Shown one piece after another: positions 25,001 to 33,938 of a stretch of DNA of 36,712 nt. The translations under genes and the position numbers were made by a program. The notes below the pieces were generated by a model. That model saw only the letters and a list, made by a program, of their open reading frames with translations, was not told where the DNA came from and ran no database searches. The DNA comes from Candidatus Sumerlaeota bacterium (GTDB taxonomy: Bacteria; Sumerlaeota; Sumerlaeia; MWCT01): NCBI GenBank assembly GCA_016931135.1, contig JAFGFK010000402.1, forward strand, positions 1 through 36,712. Reading direction: 5' to 3'. How positions within the stretch are numbered: the first letter of the stretch is position 1; each line of letters opens with the position of its first letter.

Positions 25001-26282
25001 ATCGGAGTATCCCGCCCATTTTTCGCTTCTTCTGGGCAAGATCGCGGAAGCGGAAAATAATTTCGACTTAGCCTTTCACTACTACAATCAATCCCTGCAA
25101 TTCGATGACGCTTATATCCCTTCCCATCTTCAGATGGCGCTCTTTGAAATGAAAAGAAAAAATTATGAGGCGTCCAAGTCTATACTGGATAAATGTGTGG
25201 CGTTACAGCCCTATTTACCCGAAATCTTCGTTCTCAGGGCGCAGTTATGGGAAAAAATGGGGAAAAGAAGTCTTGCCATCAAGGATTGCTGTAAGGCGAT
25301 GGAACTGGGCAAAACGGACGATGAAATGGAATTGGAACCTTACGATTTGCTTGCCGAGCTGACAAGCGCGGAAGAAATCAATCGCGATTCGCTTGAAAAG
25401 CATTATCGAGTCATTCTTCCAGGACAGTTCTATTCCCTTCTGGGGGGGGCGTACGAGAGGAAAGGGGATATGAACGGCGCCAAGCGTTTGTATGAATTGG
25501 CGGAGCCTTTCAATCCCAATCAGGGCGACTTCGAGGCTATCATAGGCTTGACGTATATCGCTCGATATGAAAACGATCACGCCGCCTTATCCACGATAAG
25601 GGAATATACCCAGTCCCTCCTCGATGAATCTGAAACCCATCCAGAAATGTTCAGTCCCATCGAGCAAGCCAATCTTCGCGAGGCAATCGCCTTTATCCTG
25701 GAAGGAGAGCGTTCCTTGAGCGAACTGAAGGAGTCGCTGAATCATTGGCGGTATGCCCTTAAACTAACGCGTTCCCTATGGGCGCTGGAACACGCCGCGT
25801 ATGCCTGCCTGGATCTCGGGGAACTCACAAAAGATGGAAGCTATTTCCGGGAAGCCATTGTCTATCTGCGTGAACTACGCAATCCCGTAGATGTCCAATC
25901 TATCTTTTCACCCGCCCTGGGAGACGCCTTTTACTTTTTGAACCGATACCAGGACGCTGTACGGGAATATAATACGTTTTTCAACATGGAAGAGAGGGAC
26001 CCCTCCCTTCAGCCCGTCTTTTTTCGTTACCTGGACGCCATGGAAAGAATTCATTCACCGGTAAGCGACATCACGGAACTCGCCGTTCAGAAACTCGAGT
26101 CGCTCCCTACGGACAGGATTTCCGCATCATACCGGAACGCGCTTCAGGAACGCATATTCCATAACTATGTCAGAACCCACCAGCACAGGGCGGCTTTGAG
26201 AACCGCCATTCGAGCAAAGGGATTATTCCAGGGGCTCTTCCGATATTTCAAATCAATCTTCCGAATGGAATCCTCGCCGTAA
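22035..26282 (+). CDS. Giant TPR protein with embedded degenerate C39-peptidase-like domain
   Basis: A 1415-residue protein with TPR-type helical repeats over almost its whole length (for example A-I-K-N-Y-T-H-A-L-Q-I-R-P-E-S near residue 215 and A-E-K-I-Y-K-E-V-L-E-I-D-P near 920). Between about 315 and 450 the repeats are interrupted by a domain that matches the C39 papain-like fold: a P-P-V-E-Y-L-L-N-Y-W helix, a V-V-V-L-L-S-D-F strand, R-H-Y-H-I-V-T-G-Y (H394) and A-M-D-I-A-G-E (D411). The cysteine expected in the first helix (about position 321) is absent, so it should not be a peptidase. No signal peptide or membrane segment is evident. AGGA about 5 nt before the ATG supports the start. 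It is convergent with the YraN gene (18-nt gap). I infer a scaffold that binds a peptide or protein through the dead domain. Confidence 0.8.
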   Translation: MIDMSETLNDRISHLFQEFRYCEIRKIFMDSRTGLFSGDTAPSSNLKNLLLLFSRSLKELGYRRMSHKLLSHILKKDSDVDYLLEYAQSCLEYQNVIKALKTLDQVRESGTTREDHIFMMHALYSWMYALMDAFESAESSLARASEYATPLNEEFFTVTQSRIFFIRGDWEKAQSPLVSLLAGKPAFFSALLRLAFIQAQSGQWDLAIKNYTHALQIRPESFSPIYELGYLFLKTAHYEEAYEALLNANNLSPDNDYSRSLCWGIGFSLFQQKQCEKALSWFRKAQSKDMVKACLNLQLGKTEEQIEIRLPFPEMDTAHFPEKPPVEYLLNYWKRDFKPPRETDDISLISNFRAILERNQLKTRSFIATPERIIRLLRMELPVVVLLSDFDGRHYHIVTGYNSLTDCFAMDIAGEMEYSRDDLFEKMRSTDYWAMAAFPEHKADIVSSVCPVEDDECFRALEKAEEDLSYLRLAISKRRIESVPPGHGYMMRLRLLHSLRKLNRPAASLEPTIKIILKASNYSEPELGFAAREYFMMKRYSDCMDTAKKSLCAKSPGAAFLCAQSALEMDLIPQALRYNALGLSRFPDDVDLIIQRGAAFRRNYDYRECFRFFRIVQESCPDYPPLLREVGETYRLMRQYDKAEEYLNRSIELTPDDSLSWQSILAVYEEQYRYQTAEKTCQNVLQQNPDKEWAYIFVSNFYLRQSMFPEALSILDEGLRNHPDSIQLNLIRLEILERSGETGKAEKGYRLLLDKRHNNKLIQVHYAIFLTNKDSYEEAYPIFENVTMTDPDFQPAIIGMARWYALQNNLQLALDLVKRSLTMNKSDSELVTFLYRLCIPLDAIKEGAHFLLALSRDSSSYLNAGYLFEITDDFDQASRLYRKAHTLQKNNPQPLFRIAQIHHKKGDIEEAEKIYKEVLEIDPRHDFVLEGLALISLEKTDISNAMGYLERLLTVYPDYERAQELYVEIAEARQRFERCRAFLEALSPQSEYPAHFSLLLGKIAEAENNFDLAFHYYNQSLQFDDAYIPSHLQMALFEMKRKNYEASKSILDKCVALQPYLPEIFVLRAQLWEKMGKRSLAIKDCCKAMELGKTDDEMELEPYDLLAELTSAEEINRDSLEKHYRVILPGQFYSLLGGAYERKGDMNGAKRLYELAEPFNPNQGDFEAIIGLTYIARYENDHAALSTIREYTQSLLDESETHPEMFSPIEQANLREAIAFILEGERSLSELKESLNHWRYALKLTRSLWALEHAAYACLDLGELTKDGSYFREAIVYLRELRNPVDVQSIFSPALGDAFYFLNRYQDAVREYNTFFNMEERDPSLQPVFFRYLDAMERIHSPVSDITELAVQKLESLPTDRISASYRNALQERIFHNYVRTHQHRAALRTAIRAKGLFQGLFRYFKSIFRMESSP

Positions 26283-26300
26283 CAGTTTTTTTCGAGCAAA

Positions 26301-26711
26301 TCAAATCGCTCTTTTATAATGTTTGAGTTCCAGAAGAGAATTGTCCGAATTGACTATTACAGTAATGACATCGATGCGGCATTCGGTTCCTGGCGTAAGG
26401 CGGGTATGTTGATAGAAGCGAAAGAGAGAATATAGTTTCTTTTTTTTCCTGCCGTTTATCTTCCATTCGATTGGAATATTCACATGGGAATACTGGGTTT
26501 TGACTTCCACTATCACTATCCTGTGATTTTCCCTTGCGACAATGTCGATCTCTCCCAGGAAACAGCGGAAATTCCTTTCCAGTATGGCGTAGTTTTCCTT
26601 TTCCAGATATTGGCATGCCAAATTTTCTCCCAGGACGCCAAGTTCCCGGGGCGAAAGATGTCCGGGCGAAGTCCTTTTCCGGAAAAGCAGATTTTTCAAT
26701 CGGTTCAGCAC
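26301..26711 (-). CDS. YraN/UPF0102-family endonuclease-like protein
   Basis: A 136-residue protein with the UPF0102 pattern: G-x-x-G-E-x-x-A-x-x-Y-L near the start, then G-E-I-D-I-V-A-R and I-V-E-V-K-T, a restriction-endonuclease-like catalytic core (E/D-x-K type). Members are often next to rnhB or lep, but here the neighbour is a secreted protein. Its function is unproved. Start GTG at 26711, four nt after the stop of the upstream minus-strand gene, probably coupled; the ribosome binding site is weak. The C-terminus is normal in length. Confidence 0.88.
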   Translation of the reverse strand: MLNRLKNLLFRKRTSPGHLSPRELGVLGENLACQYLEKENYAILERNFRCFLGEIDIVARENHRIVIVEVKTQYSHVNIPIEWKINGRKKKKLYSLFRFYQHTRLTPGTECRIDVITVIVNSDNSLLELKHYKRAI

Positions 26712-26715
26712 TTTC

Positions 26716-29700
26716 TCATGGAAAATCCGGAAGTTTGCTCGAATAAATCGTTACGCGCTCCAGCCAGATGATGGCTCTGCCGTCGTCTTTCAGATTGAAA
26801 TTGATCATGTCCAGGGCAAGTTGCAAGCCACGGGCATCGCCAGCAACGTATTCAGACAAGGGGACAAAATAATAGCTGTATGCGCGATTCGCCTGAGTGA
26901 GGGTTACGCTGGCGTCCGCCGTACTGTTGAGAACGCGCATATAAGTCAAGTTGCCATCCTGTGAGAATATGCGGATACGCAAGGTGGGAATAAGATCGGA
27001 CGCCACATTCCCCCGCATCACGTATTCTACGCGATACAGAAGGCCGGGCTTCAACTGAAATCCATCCACCAGAGTCGCCCAGAATCCATAGCAATCCCAA
27101 TTGTTCTGTGATTGCATGGCAAGGGAGTTATATTGCGTATAAAAATACGGTTCGGTATATAAGGGTTCCGCGCCCTCGGTTTCCCAACCCTCTGATCCCA
27201 GGTTGAAATCATAGCGCTTCTCCAGATTTTCCGGAAGGAGTGAAGATGTTGGAAGGGCGTCGATTTTGACTTCTTCGAGAAACAGCGACGCCTGGGCGTC
27301 GTCATGGATATCAAAGTTAACCATATCCACGCTTAGAGTGAAGTCTTCTTTTTCCCTGGGATACAGGGGGATCCTTTCTGCAGGAATCATATACATATCG
27401 TAATTTCGCGCTTCAGCAGGAGGTGACGCTATGCCTTCTCCTACGCTGAAAACGTCGAATTCGTCAATCCACTGTGAATCGAGACTGTTGATCCGGAAAC
27501 GAAGCCCGGGGGTTTGGGAAAGAGTTGTGGCGTTTCCCCTTACCCGAAACCTGATTCGATACATTTTCCCGGGATCAACTACGATAGCCCCTGGCGGAGT
27601 TTCCCACGCTCCATACGTCTTGCTGTCTGTACATCGAGAGGAAAGAGAGCCTCCTGATGAATCGAATACGGGGGGAGTGAAAATGGCTGGAATGGACAAG
27701 GGTCGCCAATTCTGCGCATCATCGGTAAATACGTATTGCCAGGAATCGGTGAATTCATCGGCGCCGATATCGATTTTATTTCCCATGGGGCGGGATTCGC
27801 CCTCAAAATCCCTGAAGAAGATTACCGTGTCGTTTCCCGAATCGATACAGGGGGAACCCGAGGACAAGTGGAAGTCCCTTTGGATGGGATCGGCAAAAAG
27901 GGGGTCTGCATCGAAATTTCCCTCTCCGGAGGTACATCCGGAGACGTTGGAATATCGGGCGCTGCAGTTGGAAAGAGAGAAAAGGTTGTTCTCCCGGATA
28001 ACGCAGTTCAGAATATCGACAGCCGCTTCATTGCGGCAAGACACGCCTGCCTCGTTGAAACAAATTGTGTTGTTGAAAATGGTTGCGGTTGAAGTCGATG
28101 TAATATCCACGCCGATCGTTGCGTTGTCGTGAATGAGATTGCCGGAGATATCGGCATGGGCGTAATCTATGGTTCTGATTGCGACTTCATTATCATTGAA
28201 ACGGTTCATCACAAGGGTCGCCCGGGATTGTCCCGCTGCCAGAACGCCATACTCAGCGTTGCCTGAAAACAGGGATTCCCGAACATTCAGGATCGCGTCA
28301 GCGACGCAGTCAATTCCATTCATGTTGGAATTGAATTGAGACTGGACGACGTTTGGGACAGCCCCCCAATCACATACAAGACCCACTGAATTGTTTTCAA
28401 TGATACAATTATCGATCAAGTGAGAGCCATTTCCCAGTCGAATTCCCTTGCCGCAGTTTTGAATCTTATCATTGATACATGATATGTCGCCGTTCTCGGA
28501 AAATACCGCAAAATCAAGGGAGCATGAAAAATCAGAATCCTCGATGGAAAGATTTCCTCCCATTTGCTGAGCGCAGATAATACCGCCATTTATGGTAAAG
28601 GAAGATACGCTGCCCACGGTCCTCCACAAAAAGCCATTTTTAAAGCCCGGCGACAGAACGGGATTATATCCAGGGATTCCCGTCATGTTGACTGGAACGG
28701 ATACGACGATTCCTCCCTCGGAATAATTTCCCGGTAGAACAAGTAGTTTCCCCGCGTTTCCCCTGTAGGGTCCATACTCGCCAGGTTCGGGATAAGCCCC
28801 TGCATCCTTTCCATCTGATGCGTAGTCGATATAAGGGGAAGTTGAGCAGAGACGATAGCTGTAGAACGCCATTGCCTGCCGTAAATGTTTCATGGGCGAT
28901 TGCGCCTCGCCGGTTCCCAGATCGCTTCCATCTGCGGAGACATACAAAGGATTATTTTCGTTGAAACCCGACCATCCCACAAGGAGCGGATTCTCCATTG
29001 AATTCCCCAAATAATAGAAATCTCCTTCACTGACGCATGAATGAATGGCGTGGCAATTCACCAGGTCATCGCCATTCTCCCATACGATGGAATTATCGAT
29101 CCAGACGCTGGAGGTATCCTCGACACGCGCCCCGGCAAAGATATTATGGGCAACAGTGGCGTGATTCAGGGTAGGATGACTGTTGTTACTTATGAACAAT
29201 CCATCGCAGCCGCACATGGCTATCACCGTGTTTTCGATAAGAGGAGAGGAACCGGAGGATATATTCATGCCATGCCCGATACACTGTTTGATAGCGCAAT
29301 TGATGACATGAGGAGCGGAATTACCGAGACACAGAATCCCGTCGTATTCGCTCATCATAATTCTGCAATTGGATATGACCGGGGAGGCGTTTATACATTG
29401 CAATCCCACATACAGAACGCATCCATCCAGTATCATGTTATTCTTCAAACTAAAGGGGGCGTTATCCGGTTTTTTAATGAAGGTAGGATAATCTTCGATC
29501 CGCCTGTTCCATAGCTCGGGATTGAAACCGCCATATAGATTGACATATTCCTCAAAGGAGAAGTTCTCATCGTAAAAACCCGAAGCCGCCATAAGATTGT
29601 GCGGTTGAATCTGAGATCCTTCAATCATGGACATGGCATGGGTTATGGTTCGCCATGGGAACTCGATAGATCCATCATAGGCGTCATTTCCGAGGGGAGA

Positions 29701-29781
29701 TACAAAATAATCATTTGCCCCCAGGGGAGAAGCCAGAACAAGAAAAACGATGAGAGGCGACAGCAAAAAAGTTTTAAACAT
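26716..29781 (-). CDS. Secreted right-handed beta-helix protein with two C-terminal beta-sandwich domains
   Basis: A 1021-residue protein with a signal peptide (hydrophobic residues about 4-22). The mature part begins with N-D-Y-F-V-S-P-L-G-N-D-A-Y-D-G-S, the DUF1565-type start of parallel beta-helix proteins, and a second similar start (N-P-L-Y-V-S-A-D-G-S-D-L-G) occurs near residue 275. Many short I-x-N-x and N-C-x-I-x units follow, as in pectate-lyase-like solenoids, ending with D-I-G-A-D-E near 675. Two related sandwich domains follow (about 682-845 and 852-1015), each closing with a D-M-V/I-N-F block and an L-E-x-V-x-I strand. It could bind or cut polysaccharide; no catalytic residues can be named. 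ATG at 29781 has AAGG about 8 nt upstream. Confidence 0.8.
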   Translation of the reverse strand: MFKTFLLSPLIVFLVLASPLGANDYFVSPLGNDAYDGSIEFPWRTITHAMSMIEGSQIQPHNLMAASGFYDENFSFEEYVNLYGGFNPELWNRRIEDYPTFIKKPDNAPFSLKNNMILDGCVLYVGLQCINASPVISNCRIMMSEYDGILCLGNSAPHVINCAIKQCIGHGMNISSGSSPLIENTVIAMCGCDGLFISNNSHPTLNHATVAHNIFAGARVEDTSSVWIDNSIVWENGDDLVNCHAIHSCVSEGDFYYLGNSMENPLLVGWSGFNENNPLYVSADGSDLGTGEAQSPMKHLRQAMAFYSYRLCSTSPYIDYASDGKDAGAYPEPGEYGPYRGNAGKLLVLPGNYSEGGIVVSVPVNMTGIPGYNPVLSPGFKNGFLWRTVGSVSSFTINGGIICAQQMGGNLSIEDSDFSCSLDFAVFSENGDISCINDKIQNCGKGIRLGNGSHLIDNCIIENNSVGLVCDWGAVPNVVQSQFNSNMNGIDCVADAILNVRESLFSGNAEYGVLAAGQSRATLVMNRFNDNEVAIRTIDYAHADISGNLIHDNATIGVDITSTSTATIFNNTICFNEAGVSCRNEAAVDILNCVIRENNLFSLSNCSARYSNVSGCTSGEGNFDADPLFADPIQRDFHLSSGSPCIDSGNDTVIFFRDFEGESRPMGNKIDIGADEFTDSWQYVFTDDAQNWRPLSIPAIFTPPVFDSSGGSLSSRCTDSKTYGAWETPPGAIVVDPGKMYRIRFRVRGNATTLSQTPGLRFRINSLDSQWIDEFDVFSVGEGIASPPAEARNYDMYMIPAERIPLYPREKEDFTLSVDMVNFDIHDDAQASLFLEEVKIDALPTSSLLPENLEKRYDFNLGSEGWETEGAEPLYTEPYFYTQYNSLAMQSQNNWDCYGFWATLVDGFQLKPGLLYRVEYVMRGNVASDLIPTLRIRIFSQDGNLTYMRVLNSTADASVTLTQANRAYSYYFVPLSEYVAGDARGLQLALDMINFNLKDDGRAIIWLERVTIYSSKLPDFP

Positions 29782-29820
29782 CAAGACATCCTTGAATCCA
29801 TATTTATGATAATATCTAAT

Positions 29821-32800
29821 CTATATTCCCGGAATTTTGCAAGGGCATTCATCGGTTGAGGAATACCCGCAACGACTGCAGGTTTGATCCATGATTTTAC
29901 TCATGGCTTTCCTTCCATAATCAGCGTTTTTCCCGGCGTATTCATTCCGGAAATTTATTTCTTTTTGAATCAAATCTTCAATTCGCCTCCGGATCGCCTG
30001 TATATCAGATCGCGTGAATTCTTTTGTCTCCGTGTGATCCGCTTCGACAAAAAAAAGAGAGATAGGACATAGTTCCTGTTCCGGAGAAAAAATGGATAGA
30101 AAAAGACCATAACTTTCCACCTGGATTTCATAATCCGTTGTTCCGGCAGCCTTTTCCCGGGAGGAAAGGTATCCGGTTTTGAAGTCCAGGATGTTCCATC
30201 TCCCGTTCTCGAAGAAACAAAGATCCACCCGGCCTTGAAGAAAACCCTTCTCGAGGGAAATGGTGAAGGGGAGTTCGGTATGTTTCCTTTCAAGTCGTGA
30301 TAATTCCCTGAATCGTTTTGTGGTTTTTATACGATCCCAGGCTTTTTTAATATCTTTGATGAGGAGGTCATGCTCTTTTTGAGAAAGGAACGACTCCCTG
30401 TCAATGGCGGAAGCGATCGTAAGATTTTCGTCCGCAAGACCTTCGCCATTCATGAAGTCCTGAATCAGGCTGTGCAAAGCAGTTCCCCGGAGAAAATATC
30501 TGGCGCTTCCGGAAGGAGTCCGCTGATTCGGGGTTTCCTCCCGGGAAAGCATCCTGTTCAACATGTCCTCCCTCCATCCCAGCAAATGACTCAAGTAATA
30601 CTTCAAGGCGCATCGATGAAAGAGGTTAAGGCGAGTAACCGAGATGATCTCTCTTTCGGGTGTTCTGGGAACGGGAAGAATCAAAGGCAGGATTGTTCGT
30701 TTCATTGTACGCTCGGTTTCAGGTTGAACGGAGGCTTTTGCTTCGGGTTTTTCATCGCGCCGGGAAGTATCTGATTTCAATTCAGGCAAAATGACATGTA
30801 CGGGGATATGATGCGTACTTTCATTTATGGAGAATGTTATGGGCGTTTCTGATTTTAGAGATTGTTTCAGACCGAATACGTCATCGAGCCAGGATTGCCT
30901 GGTTTCCGGGATGTTTTTTCCGGGAGTGGAGCAGGATAGAATCAGGATTTTTTCAGCGCGCGTGGCTCCGACATAAAAGAGCCTCTTTTCTTCACAAATC
31001 CGTTTCCTGGCGTCTAATTCCTTCAGGGCGGAGAAAAGACACGTCTCCGTCGATTCAAAGTCAGATTCCGGATCGGCGATTTTGACAGCCAAGCCGTGCG
31101 ATTCATCAACGAGGAAGGGCGCGCTCGAGGTTTTCAGGGAGGAGGAAAGTCCGGGCAGAATCACAACGGGGAATTCCAGCCCCTTTGCCTTGTGTATGGT
31201 CATGATTTTCACAGCGTCAGACATGGTTTCCGGTTGAGGCGCTTCCCCTTCCTTTTCCGCATTTTCGATCCGGTTCATCAATTCCTCTGTAAAATCCGCC
31301 AGGGATCGGAATCCCGATTGATCGAATTGACGGGCGTGATCGAGCATTTTTTCGACATTTTCCAGGCAACGGGTTCCATCACTGCTTGAAGCCAGGGATA
31401 ACCATCCTCCCGTTTCCGTGAGAAAATCCTTGAGCAAAAGGGAAAGGGGTTTCCTCTGAGATTCATACATGTATCGCGTCAAAAGGTTGATAACCCCCTG
31501 GAGGAGATTCTTATCTTTGCAGGAGCAGGATTCATCCCCGATAAAGGTCTGGATTCGATCCCATAAACTATCTTTTTTGATTTGAGCGGCTCGGAAAATC
31601 AGGGGATCGGGGATGCGGAGAAAAGGGGAGCGCAATAAACCGAACAGAGCCGGATCATTTTCAGGCAATACAAGGAATTGCAGAAAATTGGCTATATCGA
31701 AGATTTCCTGGCGTTCATAAAAACCCATGCCTCCTATTGTCACAAACGGAATCTCATGGCGGAATAAAGCCTCTTCGTAGGATTTCAAATAACCACGGGA
31801 TCTGAGAAGAAGGGCAAAATCTCCGGGAGTATATGGTTCACCGCCCGATGAGAGAAGGAGTTCCTTTATCCTCAGGGCAATGAATTCCCCTTCGAGTTCC
31901 TCTCTAGGAAGAGAACGAAAGGGGTGATCCTCTTTCAAACGGTCTTGATCGGCGTAAAGAATTTCGACGCCCCCTTTTCCGGAAGGTTTTTGAGCAATCA
32001 GAGGTTCATAGGAAACATCATGGGAGATGTCACTATCAGGGTTCAGGGAAGGCATGATTCTGGAAAAGAAATAATTCACGAAATCCAGGAGCGCCGGATC
32101 GGAACGGTAGTTTTCCTGCAATTGAACCAATCCGAAATCCTCCTCGCATTGTGATTGGGAAGCCTTGAATTCAGAATTCCCGCCCTTGTTTCCGGGCGAT
32201 TCCGTCAAGGAAGAAATTTTTCTGTTTTTTTGATAGATATGATCCTGCGCCTTGTAGAAAAGACGGACATCCGCGCGGCGAAAACCGTAGATCGATTGTT
32301 TTGGATCTCCCACAAGGAAAAGGGCTCCGGGATCGCGATCATTCGTCAAATGATAAAACAATCTCCACTGCAGCGGGTCCGTATCCTGAAATTCATCCAC
32401 CAGAAAATAACGAAAACGTCTTTTTAACGAGGCGCGGATGGCGGAATTGGTTTCCACCAGTTGAACCGCCCTGATGAGAAGATCGTCAAAATCGAGCGCC
32501 GTTCCATATCCCTTTCTTTTTTCATATTCCCCGGATGTCTTTATATGGATTTCGGCAATGGCTTTGAGACACAAGGCGTTGAGGAGTTCGAAGTCATCCC
32601 GGAATTCATATTCCTCCCCGAGAATGGATTCCGCCGCTTTATGATGGGCTTTGGCAATTTCATCCGGAGAACTATCGAGCAGGTTTTGAATATGGGGCTG
32701 CATGATATCGCGTCGGGTTAGGATATGATAAAGGATGGACTTCAGTTTTGCGGAATCGAAATAACGCAGGAGAATTTTCAAAAAGCCGGCTTCGGGCTGC

Positions 32801-33252
32801 ATGGGATTTCGGGCAAGGGAATATAATATGAAATCTATGGAATCACGCATCAATACATCCGTTTCATCCTCATCCAGGATTTGGAAATCGGAGTCAATGC
32901 CGGCTTCCATAGCGAATTCTCCGAGGATGCGGCGGCAAAAACTGTGTATGGTGCCTATATAGGCGCCTCCGAGTTCTTCGCGAAAAAAGACGGACGTCAT
33001 CCGTGATTGCGGGAATGAATCGCCTTGATGCAGACTCCCCAGTTCCTTTTGAATACGTTCCCGAAGTTCCGCAGCGGCTTTTTCCGTAAAGGTGATGGCG
33101 ACAATATTCTCCATGGAAATTCCCGGAATGGTTTCCAATAAATGGATAAAACGCGCCACCAGAACCCGGGTTTTCCCCGATCCGGCGCCCGCGGAAACCA
33201 GAATATCCCTCGTTGTATCCAGGGCTCTTTTTTGAGAAGAATTCAACTCCAT
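29821..33252 (-). CDS. addA: AddA-type ATP-dependent helicase/exonuclease (RecB family)
   Basis: The 1143-residue protein is a UvrD-like helicase fused to a RecB-type nuclease. Motifs: Walker A A-G-A-G-S-G-K-T (K27), F-T-E-K-A-A-A-E-L, V-D-E-F-Q-D-T-D, G-D-P-K-Q-S-I-Y-G-F-R, I-H-K-A-K-G-L-E-F and V-G-A-T-R-A. The last about 250 residues carry the nuclease motif V-D-L-x-F and L-D-F-K-T-G-Y near residue 1020. The C-terminal 20 residues have four Cys in C-x-x-C and C-x-C form, possibly a metal site. The AddAB complex resects double-strand breaks for RecA; the AddB partner is not in the window. It is divergent from dut. ATG at 33252 is preceded by AGAGG and GGGAAAG, both moderate. Confidence 0.92.
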   Translation of the reverse strand: MELNSSQKRALDTTRDILVSAGAGSGKTRVLVARFIHLLETIPGISMENIVAITFTEKAAAELRERIQKELGSLHQGDSFPQSRMTSVFFREELGGAYIGTIHSFCRRILGEFAMEAGIDSDFQILDEDETDVLMRDSIDFILYSLARNPMQPEAGFLKILLRYFDSAKLKSILYHILTRRDIMQPHIQNLLDSSPDEIAKAHHKAAESILGEEYEFRDDFELLNALCLKAIAEIHIKTSGEYEKRKGYGTALDFDDLLIRAVQLVETNSAIRASLKRRFRYFLVDEFQDTDPLQWRLFYHLTNDRDPGALFLVGDPKQSIYGFRRADVRLFYKAQDHIYQKNRKISSLTESPGNKGGNSEFKASQSQCEEDFGLVQLQENYRSDPALLDFVNYFFSRIMPSLNPDSDISHDVSYEPLIAQKPSGKGGVEILYADQDRLKEDHPFRSLPREELEGEFIALRIKELLLSSGGEPYTPGDFALLLRSRGYLKSYEEALFRHEIPFVTIGGMGFYERQEIFDIANFLQFLVLPENDPALFGLLRSPFLRIPDPLIFRAAQIKKDSLWDRIQTFIGDESCSCKDKNLLQGVINLLTRYMYESQRKPLSLLLKDFLTETGGWLSLASSSDGTRCLENVEKMLDHARQFDQSGFRSLADFTEELMNRIENAEKEGEAPQPETMSDAVKIMTIHKAKGLEFPVVILPGLSSSLKTSSAPFLVDESHGLAVKIADPESDFESTETCLFSALKELDARKRICEEKRLFYVGATRAEKILILSCSTPGKNIPETRQSWLDDVFGLKQSLKSETPITFSINESTHHIPVHVILPELKSDTSRRDEKPEAKASVQPETERTMKRTILPLILPVPRTPEREIISVTRLNLFHRCALKYYLSHLLGWREDMLNRMLSREETPNQRTPSGSARYFLRGTALHSLIQDFMNGEGLADENLTIASAIDRESFLSQKEHDLLIKDIKKAWDRIKTTKRFRELSRLERKHTELPFTISLEKGFLQGRVDLCFFENGRWNILDFKTGYLSSREKAAGTTDYEIQVESYGLFLSIFSPEQELCPISLFFVEADHTETKEFTRSDIQAIRRRIEDLIQKEINFRNEYAGKNADYGRKAMSKIMDQTCSRCGYSSTDECPCKIPGI

Positions 33253-33373
33253 GCTTTCCCATACCTCTTGATATATTCAGTTTTAAAACAAGTTTGAAGT
33301 CAAGAATCATTTAAGCGTTGACTTTCAGGGGGGCGCGCATCAGTTTTTCGAGTATGAGTATGCGGTTGGATTA

Positions 33374-33407
33374 CGGGATTATGCTTTATAAAGATTCAAT
33401 AATCCCG
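33374..33407 (+). promoter_or_regulatory. Perfect 9-bp inverted repeat over the dut promoter region
   Basis: CGGGATTAT (33374-33382) and ATAATCCCG (33399-33407) are exact complements, separated by 16 bases that contain TATAAA (33387-33392), a likely -10 element. The right arm abuts the Shine-Dalgarno GGGAGG of dut. It may be an operator, or, if transcription starts upstream, a hairpin masking the ribosome binding site. Confidence 0.55.
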
Positions 33408-33417
33408 GGAGGCGATT

Positions 33418-33864
33418 ATGCTTGAAATAAAAATCAGGCGCGAAGCCGGATGCGAGGATATCGCCCTTCCGGAATACAAATCCGAGGGAGCGTCAGGAAT
33501 GGACCTTCCCGCAGCTGTGGAAGGCGATACCTTGATTCATCCCGGGGAAATCCTTTGTGTTTCCACCGGTTTGCGTATGGCGATTCCTGCCGGTTATGAA
33601 GGGCAGGTAAGACCTAGAAGCGGGCTGGCGCTCAAACATGGCGTCGGAGTGTTGAATGCCCCGGGTACGATTGATTCGGATTACAGGGGGGTGATCGGCG
33701 TGATTCTGATCAATCTGGGAACGTCGCCTTTTACAATCCGGCGAGGCGATCGGATCGCCCAGCTGGTGATTGCGCCTGTGGCGCGCGTTGAAATCAAAGA
33801 GGCGGCGGAAATAGAAAATACAACCAGAAACAGCGGCGGATTTGGACATACGGGAATTTGTTGA
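33418..33864 (+). CDS. dut: dUTP diphosphatase
   Basis: The 148-residue protein has the trimeric dUTPase motifs in order: G-A-S-G-M-D-L-P-A (motif 1), R-P-R-S-G-L-A (2), G-T-I-D-S-D-Y-R-G (3), [10 protein letters not shown] (4) and N-S-G-G-F-G-H-T-G (5). It converts dUTP to dUMP and pyrophosphate. The usual motif 1 reading A-G-L-D is S-G-M-D here, a mild change. GGGAGG lies about 5 nt before the ATG. It is divergent from addA, and csrA follows after 74 nt on the same strand. Confidence 0.97.
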   Translation: MLEIKIRREAGCEDIALPEYKSEGASGMDLPAAVEGDTLIHPGEILCVSTGLRMAIPAGYEGQVRPRSGLALKHGVGVLNAPGTIDSDYRGVIGVILINLGTSPFTIRRGDRIAQLVIAPVARVEIKEAAEIENTTRNSGGFGHTGIC

Positions 33865-33938
33865 ATCGCGCCCGCGCCCGCTTGCCATGCCAAAGTATGG
33901 TTTTTTATTCAATAAATTACAGGAGAAAGGAAAGAAAC

